From positions 1-64,000 of the forward strand of contig SRPY01000097.1 of NCBI GenBank assembly GCA_018360145.1: a stretch of 64,000 nucleotides of DNA, in the 5' to 3' direction. The translations under genes were made by a program, and so were the position numbers. The stretch is from Claviceps africana (lineage: Eukaryota; Ascomycota; Sordariomycetes; Hypocreales; Clavicipitaceae). Position 1 is the first letter of the stretch; the number at the start of each line of letters is the position of its first letter. Below are positions 44,004 to 54,758 of this stretch, piece after piece. A model generated the notes under the pieces. The model searched no databases. It saw only the letters and a program-made list of their open reading frames with translations, and was not told the origin of the DNA.

Positions 44004-45150
44004 CTAGCGAGCCTCTTTGCTGTATTTGGCAACCAAGATGGCTTGTGGGACGAGAATGGCGCTGCAGACGAGGACAGCACCGAGGCTCAGGGCAAACAGC
44101 TTGACGTAGAGGGTGAGCAGACGACGCCAGGACGACTTGCGGAACGTGAGCCAGGCGTCTGTGACGGTGGCGTATCCCCTGCCGCCCACCACCTCGGGCT
44201 CGACGCTGCCCTCGAAGGAGCGATCAAAGGGAATTATGGTGCTCTGCTCGACGGGCAGCAGCGAGGCCTGGACGCGGACGAGGACCACGTAGGCGGGTAT
44301 GATGACAAAGACGGAGCAGGCGACGGTGACGAGGGTGACGACAAGAGACTTGCTGACGAAGGCGGCGTCGAGGGCGCCGACATCCATGGGCTCGGCGAGG
44401 CCGGTCTTGGGCAGTTCCAGGCCGAGAACGAGAGCGACGGCGACGGGAATGCAGCGGGTGATTTCGCGGGCGAGCCAGTAGATGGTGACGGCCTTCCAGG
44501 TGGCGTCAAAGGTGCGTCGGAAGGGCGGCAGGCGGGACCAGAAGGGCAGGGGGGACTGTTCGGAAATCACAATGTGCACCCAGGCGGTGCTCAACTGGAC
44601 GAGGGTGAGGGAGGCGAGCAGCGTGGCGACCGGGTAGAAGACGCCGCCGAGGGCGCTGGTGAAGATTCCCACGGCCATGGAGGTCAGGACGGCCTGGACG
44701 AGGAAGCAGGAGAAGCCGCGGAAGTTGGCTCCGAGGCCGCCGTTGGCCATGAGCAGGCGGTTGATGGCGCGGAACGAGGACGTCACGGTGCGAGGCTGGC
44801 CGCGGGTGGGCTTGAAGCCGTTGCGAGTGACGCCGATGCCGGGACCGCCCTCGGCGTCGGCGGGCTGGTCGTGCAGGGCGACGGGTTCGTAGGCCGGCGG
44901 GTTCTCGTCTTCGACCATGGCGAAGACGGGGTAGATCATCTTGAAGGTGTATTCGAACTGGGGTTTGCCCACGACGTTAGCAGGCCGACCTGATGGCGGG
45001 GAAGTGGGAACAGGGTTCGAGGCTTACCACGAGAATGATGGGAATCAGGAGCAGAATGTCAATGAGCATGACGAGGACGGTCCATGATGGCAGCTCGTAG
45101 CCTCTGATATCCTCGCCGCCCTGGACGGCGCGCTTGAGGGAGAAATGCAT
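44004..45150 (-). CDS. Fungal multi-pass membrane protein, function unknown
   Basis: Two exons (45150-45028, 44957-44004) encode 358 aa. Six or so hydrophobic segments are visible, e.g. WTVLVMLIDILLLIPIILV in exon 1; FLVQAVLTSMAVGIFTSALGGVF, VALVLGLEL, VTLVTVACSVFVIIPAYVVL and LFALSLGAVLVCSAILVPQAIL in exon 2. A hydrophilic Pro/Glu segment (ENPPAYEPVALHDQP) separates the first two. I recall similar fungal proteins carrying the misleading database label 'ubiquitin carrier protein'; I see no ubiquitin-related motif, and transport or membrane organisation is more plausible. The intron (70 bp, GTAAGC donor, GCTAAC branch, CCCCAG acceptor) is well formed. ATG at 45148-45150 (MHFSLKRAVQGG) is preferred to the open extension upstream. 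Confidence 0.75.
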
Positions 45151-45969
45151 GGCGGCGACGCCGTCTTGCCTAGGTGCGGGCAGGGATTCGTTTGAGAGAG
45201 TAACGGGATGGGAGAGACTGGGGGAAGAAGCAAGAGAAAGAGAATTAAAAAAAATAAAAAATAAAAAACTGGCTAGGAGGCCAAAGACACAGAGTTTTGC
45301 GGGAAGTTTTGACGATGACGAAGACAGAGAGGGAGACGTCAGCAGGCCGAGGCGCAATACGTAATCCTAGCACATATTATGTACCTTGAGTACCTAGGAA
45401 GCATCTAGGTAAGTTAGGTACCAACCTACCTAGGTAGGTACCCAGGAAGGTGCTTAGGTACTTGAGATACTTGCTAATGTACTTTTAGTGTGGCACAATC
45501 AATGCCTTTGGAATGTGTGTTCCACGTAGTAGGTAATCGGTGGAGTAATATGGTCACGTGCTTGAACATGGAAAGCGCCACACTTGACAAGGATCCCCGG
45601 ACTTGGCTGTGGCGCAAGGGTTACGTGTACATACATACAACAATAATTCTCGCGACGGACCGGATTGGCAGAATTGGCTCAAGATACGCTATCCCGAGTT
45701 TCGACCGTTGCGACCGTTGCGACCGTTGCGGGGAGCATAGCGGCCACGAGGTGTTTCACACTTTGCGTACCGGAGCATTGGGGATGACGGAGAGTCTGAG
45801 ACCAGTTGACCGAGACTCGAGAGGCATCAGAGGCAAGACGGGCAGTTCTCGTGGGTTTGTCGCCTTGAAAAAGTGGAGACTGGACTTGGACTTGGACGGC
45901 AACGCGGCCGCGGAGGAGCCCGTTGTCGGCTTTCCTCTCCACCTGGCACCCACCGCGGCGGCATCCTGC
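45151..45969. other. Divergent membrane-protein/PPM1 promoter region
   Basis: About 0.8 kb between divergent starts. It contains a TACCTAGGTA-type palindromic tract (45375-45480) and three GACCGTTGC nonamers (45703-45729). An open frame continuous with PPM1 extends leftwards through this region but lacks conserved sequence before MAAPSIPNL. Confidence 0.55.
45375..45480. repeat. TACCTAGGTA-type palindromic tract
   Basis: Overlapping palindromes (TACCTAGG, ACCTACCTAGGTAGGT, GGTACCCAGG, TTAGGTAC) in the divergent promoter of the membrane-protein gene and PPM1. Confidence 0.8.
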
Positions 45970-47182
45970 ATGGCTGCTCCGTCGATTCCCAATCTTTTGA
46001 GTCTGAGGGGCGACGGCCGCCGTGGAAATGGCCGTGGAAATGGCCGTGGAAATGGCCGTGGAAATGGCCGTGGAAATGGCCGTGGAGGACGCGGCAGGCA
46101 GCCCGGCGGCCCGGCAGCACCGCCGGCTGTTTCTCCCGACGCCGCCATCCAAGGCACCGACACAGACGCCGCCGTCTCTCGCCTGAGCGCCGTCGACTTG
46201 GGATACCTCGACGATGCATACGCCAGACTCTTTGTCACGGGGCCGCCCACCAGACGGCTGCCCATCATCAACCGAGGTGAGCGGCTTGTTTCCCCGTCGT
46301 CGTCTCCGAATCCAACGTCCACAGACTCCGGACAAGACATCTGATGCCGTGTTGCCTTGCCCTTCTTCTCCTCCAGGAACCTACATGCGGACCACGTCGC
46401 TCAACGTCATGATCCGTGCCTTCCTGTCACAAAACGGCTCGTCGACCAAGCAAATCATCTCTCTCGGCGCCGGGACCGACACCAGGCCCCTCCACATACT
46501 CCAAGGGCCCGAAGCCGACAAGGTCGTCTACCACGAGCTGGACTTTGAGTCGACGTGCCGGCGCAAACTGGCCATCACCCAGTCCTCGCCAGGTCTGCGA
46601 CACGTCTTCCGCGACTTCAGCATCCACAGCAACGGCTCATGGAGCGCCGAACCCGCCCGGGGCGGCTCGTACCACTGCCACGCCATGGACCTGCGCAGCC
46701 TCACCAAGTCCATCACCCACCTGCCGAGCTCCATGCGCAGCGACCTGCCGACCCTGTTGCTGTCCGAGTGCTGCCTCTGCTACCTGACGCACCGGGACTC
46801 GGAAAACGTCCTGCAGTTCTTCACGTCCAAGATCCACAGCATCGCCGCGCTGCTGTACGAGCCCATGCCTCTGGCCGACGCCTTTGGAGACATGATGATG
46901 TCCAATCTGAGAGCGCGCCACATCCACATGCCCTCGTTGGACAAGTACAGGGACCAGCAGGGACAGGTGTCGAGACTGCGAGCGTCGGGACTCGAAACCA
47001 CCGGCTACGCGACCATTGAGAACGCCTGGGACACGTGGGTGGACTGGCGCGAGAGGGAGCGCGTCGATCGTCTCGAGGGGCTGGACGAGGTCGAGGAGTG
47101 GAAGCTGCTGGCGGCGCATTACCTCGTGGTTTGGGGGACGAGGGGCGTGGAGCTCGGCTCAAGCCGTCTGTCTGCCGAGTAG
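45970..47182 (+). CDS. PPM1: Leucine carboxyl methyltransferase 1 (PP2A methyltransferase)
   Basis: Two exons (45970-46276, 46377-47182) encode 370 aa. The enzyme uses S-adenosylmethionine to methylate the C-terminal leucine carboxylate of the PP2A catalytic subunit, controlling holoenzyme assembly. Visible family features are GTYMRTTSLNVMIRAFL spanning the splice junction, the SAM-binding IISLGAGTDTRPLHI, the acidic HELDFES after it, and LPTLLLSECCLCYL. The N-terminus is unusual: residues 19-38 are five GNGR repeats encoded by a perfect 12-bp minisatellite, flanked by GGRGRQPGG. I start at MAAPSIPNL because it fits a normal-length enzyme; upstream in-frame ATGs exist (e.g. 45784). Intron: GTGAGC to CTCCAG, 100 bp. 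Confidence 0.9.
46024..46083 (+). repeat. 12-bp coding minisatellite in PPM1
   Basis: Five perfect tandem copies of GGAAATGGCCGT, each encoding Gly-Asn-Gly-Arg, inside exon 1 of PPM1. Being a multiple of three, copy-number changes keep the frame. Confidence 0.95.
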
Positions 47183-47649
47183 ATTCAAGAAAGAAGAAGA
47201 AAACACGACACCACCCAACTTTTGTTTTGCCCACGTAAATTTTCCAAATTTTTTTTCCAATTTTTTTTTTGTCTCGCGTCTCATTGATGGTGCGAGACGC
47301 GCAAAAAGCCGAGCCCCAAGACTGGGCCATGCTTGGCACGAGAGCGCGTCGTCACGTGCACGCGCATGCCATTTCTTTGACCTCGGAGTTGTTGCGGCTG
47401 AGACCCACTATTCCTCTCAAGTTAGCAGTTATCTACTCCCTCCTCCCTCTAGTCCGCCGTCCAGCCAATAGCCATCGTCGCGCATCAGTCCGCCGTGTCC
47501 GTGGCGCCATTCCGCGCTCGCTGGCGTCCTCTTCTTCTTCTCTTCTCCATGTATATCTAAAGAAAGAAGCAAGGAAGGAGTGGTTCGTTCCCAACCAAGC
47601 GTCGAAGTCGGTATCGGTTTCCTTCCGCCCGACTGGGTCCTCGGGGAAG
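47183..47649. other. PPM1-SPT3 intergenic region
   Basis: PPM1 3' flank and SPT3 promoter/leader in tandem orientation. T-rich near 47242-47272; nothing else is called. Confidence 0.5.
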
Positions 47650-47732
47650 ATGTCCGACTCAAAGGATAACAAGGCGTACAAGTACCGCCAGGAGATAAGC
47701 CAGGTATGAAAGACGCGGGAATTGAAAAACGA

Positions 47733-47770
<38 letters not shown>

Positions 47771-48828
47771 AGAAAAAAACAAAAACGGCGACATGTAGAC
47801 GCTGACCCTCCTCCCCTTCCACCATCACAGATGATGTACGTCTCCGGCGAGACCGCCGAGCCCTCCGTCGAAACGACCAGCATTATCGAAGACATTGTTC
47901 GGCAACAAGTGATAGAGCTGGTGAGAGAAACCGCCTACCCATACATACTTTATACGTCCAAGCCGCCCTGGACAGGAAACAACCTCCCGAAAACTAACAC
48001 CCAGTGCAGCTCCGCAACTGCACAGAACTCGCCTCCCGCCGCGGCTCCAAATCCATCTCGACGACGGACCTCATCTTCCAGATCCGCCACGACCAAGCCA
48101 AGGTATCCCGCCTCCGGACCTTCCTCTCCTGGAAAGACGTGCGCAAAAACGTCAAGGACTCGGACGACAAGGGCGCCGACGCCGACATCGGCGCCGCAGC
48201 CGGGGACGAGGGCGTCGTCCCGGGCGCACCCGTCGACGAGGCGGCCAAGAAGAACAAAAAGGCCAAGGTCGGTCTCCCCTGGGAGCCCGCGTCCTTTTAC
48301 TCGGTCGAGGTGCCGGAGCGCGACGACGAGGAGGACGAGGAGGAGGAGGAGATGAACTACATCACGCTGCAGCGGCTGCGCAAGGCCGACGAGCGGACCA
48401 AGGCCATGACCAAGGAGGAGTACGTGACGTGGTCCGAGTACCGGCAGGCGAGCTTCACGTGGAGAAAGGGAAAGCGGTTCCGCGAGTGGGCCGGCTTCGG
48501 CATCGTAACGGACAGCAAGCCCTCGGATGATATTGTCGACATCCTCGGCTTCCTGACCTTTGAGATGGTGGCCACGCTGACCGAGGTGGCGCTCAAGGCC
48601 AAGGAGCAGGAGGATTCGGCGAGGGCCCTCAGCGGCGCCGACAACGCGGGCGCCAAGAAGAGGAAGCTGCAGCAGGGCCTGTTCGACCCGCCGAGCGAGG
48701 GCAAGACGCCCGTCGAGCCGAGACATGTGCAGGAGGCCTTTCGGCGCTTCCAGGAGAGACCCAAGAAGACGAGGGCCATGCTGATTGGCACAAGGATGAT
48801 GTCCAAGACGGCCTTGAATATTATATAA
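47650..48828 (+). CDS. SPT3: SAGA complex subunit SPT3
   Basis: Three exons (47650-47703, 47831-47920, 48010-48828) encode 320 aa. SPT3 is the SAGA subunit that helps deliver TBP to promoters. Two histone-fold regions are expected: the N-terminal TAF13-like one is visible as YRQEISQMMYVSGETAEPS, IIEDIVRQQVIEL and LRNCTELASRRGSKSISTTD; the C-terminal TAF11-like one as PSDDIVDILGFLTFEMVATL. They are separated by an acidic linker (ERDDEEDEEEEEMNYITLQ). The first coding exon is only 18 codons. Intron 1 contains a 32-base A tract (47734-47765) and intron 2 a textbook AACTAACAC branch. All phases are zero. The length matches fungal SPT3 (about 310-340). Confidence 0.94.
47734..47765 (+). repeat. 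A32 homopolymer in SPT3 intron 1
   Basis: Thirty-two consecutive A within the first intron of SPT3, between donor GTATGA and acceptor CATCACAG. Confidence 0.9.
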
Positions 48829-49265
48829 CGCTTGTTTTGCTCCTTTTCTTATTTTGTGGCCCCCCAAAAGGGGCTTGCAGGAGTTGGGGGGAATGGAAGT
48901 GCGACTTGGGAGTTTGGAGTTGCGTCTTGGTGGTTGCCATTATAGGAAGCGGAAGCAACCGGGGGACAATCATGCTTAATTTTTTTTTTTTTTTGGATTA
49001 CCTTGTAGATGGTGGGAATTGAACTGATATTGAAGCATCTTGTTGAGAATATATGTGCGTAGCGGGAGAATAAAAAAAAAAGAACTGTAAAAACAATTAC
49101 AAGAAAATATATATAAAATATATAAAATATACATGTATAAATAGCAAATCCGCTCATTTCTCCTGTCTCCCGCATGGTAGGTACACTACCGTGGGAAAAC
49201 GTGCAACCCTGGCTTCCAGAAATACGGTCTCACAGGTTCAAGAAGCTTCTTCTTCCCATCTCGCT
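48829..49265. other. Convergent SPT3/BRE4-like intergenic region
   Basis: 3' flanks of both genes. AT-rich around 48975-49145, with AATATATATAAAATATATAAAA-like sequence that is probably polyadenylation context. No gene. Confidence 0.5.
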
Positions 49266-52200
49266 CTATCCATGCGCCGCATTCCCATGGCTCGTCGAGG
49301 CAGCCTGTCTCCTGACCAGCGTGTCGCTTTGCTTCAACCTCGACCCGACTCGCTGCAACATCTGCGTATATCGTAGGTTGTCGTCGTCTTCTTCTTCTTC
49401 TTCTTCTGCTTGACTTGCCCCCTCGCCGTCGGTTCGCCGCGCTCCGGCATGCCGTTGCGTGGTTGTAGGCGCTCTGCACAGTCCATGGGAGCCCGATTCG
49501 ACGCGGTCGAGATCCACGCAGTCAATGCACATCACTCCGTTCTCTTCTTCTTCTTCTCCCTCTTGTCGTTGCCCGTTCCTCTGCTGTTGCCGTTGTCCCG
49601 AATGAACCCTGTTCAAGTCTTCTTCCTGCTCCGTCTCCAGCTGACGAATATACTGTCTATACTGAGGCCGCTCCAGCATGCCACTTTGGAAAGCCTCCAC
49701 TCCAACCAACAGTTTGACCAGGTCGACCAGCTCTTCGAGATATTCAATAATTTCCATCTGCACCGCCGTGGTGGCATTCCAGGACAGAAACTTCTGCTGG
49801 GTGATAATCTCTGCCGTCTCTTTAGTGACAAATGGCCTGCGGCCGAGGTCCTCAGACATGTCCTCGTCCTTTGCTCTGCCGCTTTGAGCCGTGAGGAGCT
49901 CTCGTATCCGATTAATGAGTCTCAGCTCCGCCAGACGAGTCGATGGCAGAAACTGTGGTAGTGGAAGCCAGTTCGTCAGGGCTTCATTGATGGAGAAGAG
50001 AATCAGTGCGCTGCTGCCAGTGACATTGCGTCGGAAAGCGTGCACCTGAGGATTGAGGTCTTCCAGCACAGACGAACCATATGCTCTGCGAAGTTGAATC
50101 ATGTTATCCATTCGATCGGTGATCTGCTGCAAGATGTATATGATTTGCTTATAGGTTGACGCAAGCGGCTTGAAGGAGCCCTTGAGACGGGGCTCCGTCA
50201 GGCAGAACGGCAGAATTGCCTCCGCCGCTGCCAACGCTGCTTGCGCCTTGTCTCGGCAGTGGTTGAATCGGCCAAAAAGCTTCCGAGATCGAAAGTTTGG
50301 TCGATGAGCGTCGTCGATGCCCACGGAAATTGCTGCTTGCATTTTCTGAACCTGGCGAACCGCCGTAGACAGGGACTCAACCAGGCGATCGCGGGCTCTC
50401 ACGGGTGATATGAATGCCTCGACTCCTATTGCGACAAGGCCGCCGACAAGGAAGGCAACTAGCCGTTTGTAGAAGATGACGGAGGGCGAGCCGGCATGGT
50501 TGACTGCAGCCAAGGCAACAACGGCCATGGATACGATGGAAATCATGCCGGCCTTGACATACTTTGTGGCAATTTGCACATAGACTGAAGGTACAATTCC
50601 CATAGCCAAGACCACGACGGCAGCTACGCGATATCCACGCGCAACCTCAACAGAGAGATATCCAACTAGACAACCAAAGACAACGCCGAACAGCCGGGTG
50701 GCAAAGCCAAAGAGCGACGTGCCTATGGCAACTTCAAACACCAGAATCAGTTGCATCGGTGCCCATACACCTTTCACTCGGGAATACCATGCGTTCGATG
50801 AAGTACTCAAAGCCGGCCAGGTGACCAAGAATATCGCAATGGCCAGCTTCAGAGCATAATGAACGTGGTCTGAGTGCTTTACCCATTCGATCGCATCCGC
50901 GGCACCACCACGAATTGCTGTTGAGGCTTGGTGGTTCGGTCCGTGACAATAGCGCTTCCTCCTCTTCTCATCTTTATTTCTTTTGAAAGATGCCGACTTG
51001 GGAGGGAGTGCTTCTCTGTCCTTATCCGTGGGCACTGATTTTTCCTTTTTGGGTACAGGAGACGTGCCGCCATTGTCGAGCGAATCATTCCGTTGGTCTC
51101 GACTGGACACGGCTTTGAGATCGTGCTGCTGATGAGCAGCCTTGTTTACCGACTTTGGAAGCACCATTCCATCAGTCTCTCCGCCAGTGGCGAGCCATTT
51201 GCGGAAATCTCTCAGCTGTGGGATCCATATGCGGGAACGATCGTGTCGACGCTGTCTCTTCTCAACAAGCTTGCGGGCATGTCGTAACATTTCCAGTACC
51301 TGATCTGCCGACGCTTGATAGGCCAGCAGGAAGGAGGACACAAGGAAAGTCTCCCTGCGCGGCATGAAGTCGACCGCCTCTCCTGCATCTCCCATGACCG
51401 CGATCTTTAATTCCTCGGTACTTCGTCTATGCAATTCAGCTATGGACGCGGTAAATTGGTCGATACGGATGTCAATCTCGGCCAGATGAATGCCTCGGGG
51501 CGCTGGTGATCCTGAAGGCAACCTAGAAACATCAAAGCAATAGGCAAGACAGCAGATCAACACGTTGACAGCTTCATTCATGGAGATTTGGAATTTCTGT
51601 ACGGGCGTTCGGATCCGTCGGAGTACCTTCTCAAGGAGAAGCTCGCTACCTCCCATCATCTCTCTCTCTGTCGTAAAGTTGCCATCACTACACTGAGCCC
51701 TGCCAAAGGACGGTATAGGGCGCTGTGTTTGCTGGGGGATGCCGACTTGTTTCGTGGGCGCTACTTGGACAGCTTCATCATCAGTGCCTGGTGGCTGCTC
51801 ATCATTCAGGAAGATGTACTTGTTCTCGCAAGCACCAATGAGCGTCACGGTGTTCTGAACAAGTCCTGTCATGGAGACTACGCTGATATCCTTCATTGTT
51901 GCCGGAGCCAACGGCGAAACAGACACTTCAAAGTCCACCTCGTCTTGGGCTTTCTTGCAACTTGATAACTGAGAGCGCAGCCTCGACTTCTGTCCGGCCA
52001 ACTGCACCAAGGTAGACAGGTGAATCGGCGTGCTGGAAAGAGCGGCTTGGGGTCCTGAGGGGCGGAAAGGATTTGGAAAGTCGGCCATGAAATGGCGAAC
52101 ATGTCTCCTCATCTTTCCGCGGGGCCGACTGACACTGCCATTGGTTTTACGAGTGGCCGTGAGACGCAGCGGGTGCGAGTGGCTACCAACCTGAAGAGGA

Positions 52201-52847
52201 TCGCCTCCGGGTGTGATGAACCAGTGTGTTGCCCTCGTCAAAGTATCCATGGTGGCCGAGAGAGTATGGATGGTAGACGTGCCGAGATAGCTGCTGGATA
52301 GCTCGGGAAAGACGGCCAGGTTGGCGAAGACGAGCACTCCGCCTCCCATAAGAACGGGCATGAATTCCGTCACATAGAGAGACGTGCCCGCAGCACTCGG
52401 CGTCCGTATCGTCGTCAGAAGAGCGGCGATGAGAAGGAAGAGAACGAAATTGGTAAGCCGCGGACTGCTTGACCGGACCAATCCATGAAGGACAACACAG
52501 GCGAGCAGGAAAAAGGTGCGAATAGAACATGCCGCAACCGGGTTCGTCTCTTGGACTAGACCAGCCAAGAACGAGCCAAGGAGAGACCACGACAGTCCGA
52601 GAAGAAAGCCAAAGATGATCATGAGAAGGGCCTCGACCATGATGCCCATCCGCTGCCCCGGGTGAGCAAAAACCACGACCATGGGCGTCAAGAAGGTCGA
52701 GTACGTCTTGAAACGAGGCAGGATGGCCAAGCTGACGGCGATTACGCCTGCAAGCGAGTATTTGACGATGCGCTGCCACAAAGCATTGGTCTGCCAGTCG
52801 CCCCAGACGAGCGCGGTCAGCCTGCTGAGGCGGTTCGAGGCGGCCAT
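49266..52847 (-). CDS. BRE4-like polytopic membrane protein (ArAE/FUSC-type)
   Basis: A single exon encodes 1193 aa. Two membrane modules are seen. The first, residues ~25-190, has about six segments (YSLAGVIAVSLAIL, FLTPMVVVFAHPGQ, ALLMIIFGFLLGLSWSLLG, FFLLACVVLHGL, NFVLFLLIAALLTTI, MPVLMGGGVLVFANLAVF). The second, about 650-810, has a similar set (LAIAIFLVTWPAL, MQLILVFEVAIGTSLFGFATRLFGVVFGCLVGYL, VAAVVVLAMGIVPSVYV, VAFLVGGLVAIGVEAFISPV). This arrangement matches the fungal brefeldin A-sensitivity protein BRE4 and the aromatic-acid-exporter/FUSC superfamily. The ~450-residue hydrophilic middle and the acidic C-terminus (EEEEEEDDDNLRYTQML) are probably cytosolic. Transport substrate is unknown. 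It is divergent from AP-2 sigma. Confidence 0.85.
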   Translation of the reverse strand: MAASNRLSRLTALVWGDWQTNALWQRIVKYSLAGVIAVSLAILPRFKTYSTFLTPMVVVFAHPGQRMGIMVEALLMIIFGFLLGLSWSLLGSFLAGLVQETNPVAACSIRTFFLLACVVLHGLVRSSSPRLTNFVLFLLIAALLTTIRTPSAAGTSLYVTEFMPVLMGGGVLVFANLAVFPELSSSYLGTSTIHTLSATMDTLTRATHWFITPGGDPLQVGSHSHPLRLTATRKTNGSVSRPRGKMRRHVRHFMADFPNPFRPSGPQAALSSTPIHLSTLVQLAGQKSRLRSQLSSCKKAQDEVDFEVSVSPLAPATMKDISVVSMTGLVQNTVTLIGACENKYIFLNDEQPPGTDDEAVQVAPTKQVGIPQQTQRPIPSFGRAQCSDGNFTTEREMMGGSELLLEKVLRRIRTPVQKFQISMNEAVNVLICCLAYCFDVSRLPSGSPAPRGIHLAEIDIRIDQFTASIAELHRRSTEELKIAVMGDAGEAVDFMPRRETFLVSSFLLAYQASADQVLEMLRHARKLVEKRQRRHDRSRIWIPQLRDFRKWLATGGETDGMVLPKSVNKAAHQQHDLKAVSSRDQRNDSLDNGGTSPVPKKEKSVPTDKDREALPPKSASFKRNKDEKRRKRYCHGPNHQASTAIRGGAADAIEWVKHSDHVHYALKLAIAIFLVTWPALSTSSNAWYSRVKGVWAPMQLILVFEVAIGTSLFGFATRLFGVVFGCLVGYLSVEVARGYRVAAVVVLAMGIVPSVYVQIATKYVKAGMISIVSMAVVALAAVNHAGSPSVIFYKRLVAFLVGGLVAIGVEAFISPVRARDRLVESLSTAVRQVQKMQAAISVGIDDAHRPNFRSRKLFGRFNHCRDKAQAALAAAEAILPFCLTEPRLKGSFKPLASTYKQIIYILQQITDRMDNMIQLRRAYGSSVLEDLNPQVHAFRRNVTGSSALILFSINEALTNWLPLPQFLPSTRLAELRLINRIRELLTAQSGRAKDEDMSEDLGRRPFVTKETAEIITQQKFLSWNATTAVQMEIIEYLEELVDLVKLLVGVEAFQSGMLERPQYRQYIRQLETEQEEDLNRVHSGQRQQQRNGQRQEGEEEEENGVMCIDCVDLDRVESGSHGLCRAPTTTQRHAGARRTDGEGASQAEEEEEEDDDNLRYTQMLQRVGSRLKQSDTLVRRQAASTSHGNAAHG

Positions 52848-53779
52848 GTTATCGAAGGTGGCAGATCAAGAAGGCCCATGGCGACAGAACAGACAATCCA
52901 GACAAAGGACGGCAAGTTTAGAGGAACGGCGGCAAGGCTTGTTGAGCCTAGCCGGGGGGGTGAGGGGGGTAGGGGAGGAGCGCAAGCTGCGATGGCAACC
53001 TTGAAAGTCTGGAATTGCGAATTCCGTGTTGATGTTTGATTCTCAAACTCATCATGAGAGATGGTGATGATGATGATGATGATAACAAAAATAAAAATAA
53101 AAATAAAAACAATAAGCAGACCAGGCCCAAACCCTGATTCCGACTCACCTTTCCATGTCATCTACTCGCTCCTTCCTCAGACTACTGCCGATGACACCAG
53201 ACCAATAAGAGCGAGGCCGCTCCACCCGGCATTTGTTCTTGTCAACCTATCCCAGGTAGCTGACTAGCTGCTGCACGCATTGCATTTGCCATGCCATGCC
53301 ATGACGAACCTGCCCCTTCCTTGCTCCTCCCTTGTGCATGCAGTGGGGTCGTAAGTAATTCCGAAATGTTTTTGCTTGGGAATTGCCTGAAACCCAGGTG
53401 CCCAGGTACCTGCCTGTACTTGACCTGTACATGACGTTGCACGCGAGCACAAGAGGTACTTTTAGGTAGAACCCACGGACAGCGCGACGGTCCAAATCCA
53501 CTTCACCAAAACAGACTCACCACGGCATATTCAGCCATTGAGCCAACCGATGAATCAATCGCCCTCCTGCAGCACAACGGGCCACCTGCCGCGCCGTTTC
53601 ACCATCCCAAACCGCGCATGAGTCCGTGACTCAACCACGCCCGACCTCCACGTTCCGACCGGACCTCCGACCGGACCTCCGTCCAACCTCCGTCCAACCT
53701 CCGTCCGACCTCATCCACCCCCTCCATCCTCGCCGACCTCCCTCCGCGGCGCACGGCACGCCTCCATCTCGCCGCCGCC
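52848..53779. other. Divergent BRE4-like/AP-2 sigma promoter region
   Basis: 0.9 kb between divergent starts. It contains GAT trinucleotides (53060-53083), an AAAATA-rich tract (53088-53113), a short TACCTG/AGGTAC stretch (53398-53470), and a CCGTCCAACCT-type minisatellite (53657-53711) about 70 bases before the AP-2 sigma ATG. Confidence 0.55.
53657..53711. repeat. Short-unit minisatellite upstream of AP-2 sigma
   Basis: Imperfect tandem units GACCGGACCTCC and CGTCCAACCTCC, five in all, end some 70 bases before the start codon. Confidence 0.75.
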
Positions 53780-54294
53780 ATGCTCTCCTTCATCCTCATC
53801 CAAAACCGCCAGTTCGTCCATCCCCTCTTCGACACCCTCTCCAAAGACCCCAGCCCTCCGTCCACTGACCAAAACCCCACCAAACCCCATACAGAGGCAA
53901 AACCCGCCTAGCCAAGTGGTACGCCCCCTACAGCGACGACGAGAAAATCAAGCTCAAGGGCGAAGTCCACCGGCTCATCGCCCCGCGCGACCAGAAATAC
54001 CAGTCCAACTTCGTCGAGTTCCGCAACAACAAGATCGTCTACCGCCGCTACGCCGGCCTCTTCTTCTGCGCCTGCGTCGACACAAACGACAACGAACTGG
54101 CCTACCTCGAGGCCATTCACTTCTTCGTCGAGGTGCTGGATTCGTTCTTCGGCAACGTGTGCGAGCTGGACCTCGTCTTCAACTTCTACAAGGTGTACGC
54201 CATCCTGGACGAGGTCTTTCTCGCGGGCGAAATCGAGGAGACGAGCAAGCAGGTTGTTCTGACGAGGCTGGAACATCTCGACAAATTGGAGTGA
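53780..54294 (+). CDS. APS2: AP-2 clathrin adaptor sigma subunit
   Basis: Two exons (53780-53811, 53895-54294) encode 143 aa, the expected size for the small subunit of the AP-2 endocytic adaptor. Sequence is near-universal: FILIQNRQGKTRLAKWY, NFVEFRNNKIVYRRYAGLFF, NDNELAYLEAIHFFVEVLD, CELDLVFNFYKVYAILDE and FLAGEIEETSKQ. The FVEFRN and RRYAGL forms identify AP-2 rather than AP-1 sigma. Coding exon 1 is 32 bases; the donor is a weak CA|GTTCGT and the acceptor CATACAG, giving Gln (CAA) across the junction and the invariant RQGKTR. In filamentous fungi AP-2 has clathrin-independent roles in apical endocytosis; that is literature knowledge, not visible here. Confidence 0.95.
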
Positions 54295-54758
54295 TGGCGT
54301 AGAGGAAGAGGACAGTCGATGACAAAAGAGAGGCGCAGGGCGTCTATATTTTGTTATTTGTTTACTCTTGCTCCTTGTCCCTTGTCGCTCGTCTTGATTT
54401 CTCCTTGCGACCGGGCGCACTTTTTTTATTATTATTTTCCATTATGTTTTGGGCAAAATTTCTTCATCGCTTTAGAGGTATGGCATGAACACGGCGCATG
54501 GCGTTTTGACATTGGGTCTCACGAGACTCTAAATAACGCAAGTACTATTTTATACCAAGTTTTCATTGGGCTTTCAAAGACGGGGTGAACGTTCACATAC
54601 TGCACTATCATCTTACCGACGCAATGTCTTGCGTTCAATGATTGACAAAACAGTCCATCGGGGTTTTGAAAATGAGACATTGCCTCATCGGCGCGCCGGT
54701 CATAAATCCTTCAGTCCATACTGCTGCTAGTCTCTTGTCCCTCCCTTCAAGCCACGAA
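54295..54758. other. Convergent intergenic region
   Basis: 3' flanks of AP-2 sigma and the zinc-knuckle gene. Nothing recognisable apart from a T-rich run (54421-54440). Confidence 0.5.

Noticed and set aside
44043..44993. 316-aa Gly/Asp/Glu-rich plus-strand open frame
   Set aside because: Antisense to the multi-pass membrane protein, whose hydrophobic codons read as acidic residues on the other strand.
45490..45969. N-terminal extension of PPM1
   Set aside because: Open but not family-like and overlapping the promoter tract; the start at MAAPSIPNL gives a normal enzyme.
47950..48867. 305-aa minus-strand open frame
   Set aside because: Antisense to SPT3 exon 3.
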